A stretch of DNA of 64,000 nt from Phycisphaerae bacterium. Lineage in GTDB: Bacteria; Planctomycetota; Phycisphaerae; UBA1845; UTPLA1. Positions within the stretch are counted from its first letter, which is position 1. Every line of letters starts with the position of its first letter. Below are positions 62,609 through 64,000 of this stretch, one piece after another. A program made the position numbers and the translations under genes. The notes beneath the pieces are model-generated. The model ran no database searches. It saw only the letters and a list, made by a program, of their open reading frames with translations, and was not told where the DNA came from. The stretch spans positions 1 to 64,000 of the forward strand of contig JAKLKO010000022.1 of the NCBI GenBank assembly GCA_023150615.1, in the 5' to 3' direction.

Positions 62609-63753
62609 TCGCGCGTCCGCTCCACGACGTACACCTCTGCCGACCGTCGCCCGTTCACGTGACCCGCGATCGAATGCCGATCATCAATCCACAAGCGACC
62701 GGACGATTCGTCGAACCGCGCGGCGCCGCGGTGATACACGACGATGTACGCGGCGCGATCAATCTGTTCAGGGGGTACGCAGATCCGAACCGGCGTCAGT
62801 TGATAGTCCAGTCGATGCCGCGGATAAAAATCATCATCGCTGAGCACGGTGTACGTTGCCCCCGGCGGAACGGTCGCCCGCACCAGCTCGCGGCACCGCG
62901 CCAGTTCCTCGCCGAACATCACGGCCGCCGGATCGTCGGTCGCCGAATACACGCGGACGTCGTCGATCACCTGCCGCGCGATGTCCGCCGTCACGATCGC
63001 GTCCGCCGCCAACCACACCGCAAACGTAACGGCCAGCGACGATCGCCCCGGCCCGACGCGGCGGCGGACCGCCCGGCTCCGCTCCAGCAGCGACGCGGCG
63101 ACCACTGCAAACATCATCAGGAAGTAGTTCAGCCCGCTCCCGAGCACGGTCGGACCGGTCAAATAGTTGATGCTTGTGTTGTCGAGCGGCCGCCGCGCAA
63201 GGACTTGCCGCACTGCCAGCGCTGCGCGCTCTCGTCGCGGGAGCGGCACGAGTCGAACGCTGCGAATGACTGCCTCGTTGTCTACGCCGGGCCACTGCAC
63301 CCCGATCCGGCCGATTGTCCCACGCCACATCGCCTCGCGCGTCAGGTCGAACCGGGCAATGGTCGGCCGCGACGCCAGTGCGACCGGCCGTTGCGTGAAT
63401 CGATAGGTCGTCGCGCCCGGTGGTTGCCAGAAGAACGTCAACGGCACTTCGCACGATGCGGTCGCTGCAGTCTCAATCTCGACCGCCGCGCACGCGCCCG
63501 CGGCAAACTTCGGCACGTCGAGAATGATCCCGGCCGGCCGACCCGCCGCGCGGATGTACACTCCGTCGGGCGCGTGGCGGAGAATCCCGCGGATCGTCAC
63601 GCCCACCGTCGCGTTCGCGCCGTCGAATCGCCACTCCCACGCCGTCGCCGGCCGCAGAAACGGCCATGCGATCGCTGCGGCGCCGACCAGTGCCAGCAGC
63701 GCGAGCACATTGCGCCGCGTGTGGTCCGTTGGATCGGTTCGGGCGTTTCGCAT
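62605..63753 (-). CDS. membrane protein with extracytoplasmic domain, unknown function
   Basis: A 382-residue protein. One N-terminal helix (about 14-33), a beta-rich domain (to about 195), a second membrane pair near 215-265, and a C-terminal domain (D-D-D-F-Y-P-R, V-Y-H-R-G). Such two-gene pairs with GT-C proteins occur in polysaccharide loci, but no family is recognised. Coupled by 4 bases to the GT-C-like gene. ATG 63753 chosen; frame to 63927 gives an implausible basic extension. Confidence 0.7.
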   Translation of the reverse strand: MRNARTDPTDHTRRNVLALLALVGAAAIAWPFLRPATAWEWRFDGANATVGVTIRGILRHAPDGVYIRAAGRPAGIILDVPKFAAGACAAVEIETAATASCEVPLTFFWQPPGATTYRFTQRPVALASRPTIARFDLTREAMWRGTIGRIGVQWPGVDNEAVIRSVRLVPLPRRERAALAVRQVLARRPLDNTSINYLTGPTVLGSGLNYFLMMFAVVAASLLERSRAVRRRVGPGRSSLAVTFAVWLAADAIVTADIARQVIDDVRVYSATDDPAAVMFGEELARCRELVRATVPPGATYTVLSDDDFYPRHRLDYQLTPVRICVPPEQIDRAAYIVVYHRGAARFDESSGRLWIDDRHSIAGHVNGRRSAEVYVVERTRE

Positions 63754-63772
63754 CGCGGTCGATCCAGCGCGG

Positions 63773-63802
63773 TTGAACGGGTGCGGGCCGCGACGGTATG
63801 AC
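63773..63802 (+). promoter_or_regulatory. putative promoter of the trpE-like gene
   Basis: TTGAAC (63773-63778), an 18-base spacer and TATGAC (63797-63802). Start near 63809, leader about 42 bases. Confidence 0.4.
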
Positions 63803-63850
63803 ACCCACGACGCGCCCTCGGGGCGTGGATGGTCGAGGGAGACCCGTGCG

Positions 63851-64000
63851 ATGTCCAGCATTCGGCCGACGCCGGCGGAACTTCGGCGGGCCGGCGTCCG
63901 CGATGGTACGGTGCCGCTTTGCTGCACGCTGCTCGGCGATGCCCTGACGCCCGTGACGGCCTTCGAGCGCCTCGCGCGCGGCGCGCGTCACGCCTTTCTG
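63851..64000 (+). CDS. anthranilate/aminodeoxychorismate synthase component I, N-terminal fragment (cut by window edge)
   Basis: The first 50 codons of an open frame that runs off the window. L-L-G-D-A-L-T-P-V-T-A-F-E-R-L (about 28-42) and A-R-H-A-F-L are the N-terminal blocks of TrpE/PabB (P-V-S-A-F...A-F-L-L-E-S). The gene continues beyond base 64000, so TrpE versus PabB cannot be decided. It diverges from the minus-strand pair at 61223-63753. Confidence 0.65.
   Translation, partial: MSSIRPTPAELRRAGVRDGTVPLCCTLLGDALTPVTAFERLARGARHAFL

Overview
This window is bacterial, very GC-rich and densely coding. It looks like the chromosome of a planctomycete, probably near the Phycisphaerae; no rRNA is present to prove it. 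The hints are a fused SecD-SecF with a coiled-coil insert, a pseudopilin of the H-Xn-DG type, a dockerin-like tail on a secreted multiheme cytochrome, a PEP-CTERM protein, a McsA/McsB pair outside Firmicutes, an EF-P without the usual tip lysine, and several TTGAC(C/G)-N17/18 promoters.

Layout. 1-76 is the 3' end of a group II intron whose body lies outside the window. 247-11323 (minus) is a seven-gene block: a 7-TM SPFH protein, HflC-like and HflK-like SPFH proteins, an ABC ATPase and ABC-2 permease, a membrane-anchored protein and a TPR lipoprotein. An orphan ABC-2 permease (11618-12817) diverges from it. 12854-21317 holds a dockerin-tagged five-heme cytochrome, a TrkH/KtrB-like transporter, a lipoprotein with a BtrH-like domain, a GT-C membrane protein, an FHA/zinc-ribbon protein and a pseudopilin.

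21421-38212 is mostly plus-strand metabolism and envelope: saccharopine-dehydrogenase-like protein, an SDR lacking its catalytic Ser and Tyr (minus), isochorismatase-family hydrolase, a zinc ribbon, a NUDT22-like Nudix protein, a GT4 glycosyltransferase overlapping a UbiA/MqnP prenyltransferase, SecDF, a LysM protein, DUF72, a GT-C protein (minus), a PfkB kinase, ThpR and a hexapeptide acyltransferase.

38572-51587 is housekeeping: dnaK and aroB (minus), folC (plus), the trm112-like/phosphoesterase/yidC/membrane-protein operon (minus), efp, an alpha/beta-hydrolase-like protein, a PEP-CTERM protein, and accB-accC. The efp operon and the yidC operon diverge from back-to-back promoters around an 18-bp perfect palindrome.

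51615-64000 is mainly minus strand: diguanylate cyclase, Asp-box propeller, acyltransferase 3, YjbR-like protein, speA, TIM-barrel isomerase, mcsA-mcsB, a pterin synthase with the PTPS-III motif, and two membrane proteins. At the right edge the first 50 codons of a trpE/pabB-type gene run off the window. I found no tRNA, rRNA, CRISPR array, insertion sequence or prophage.
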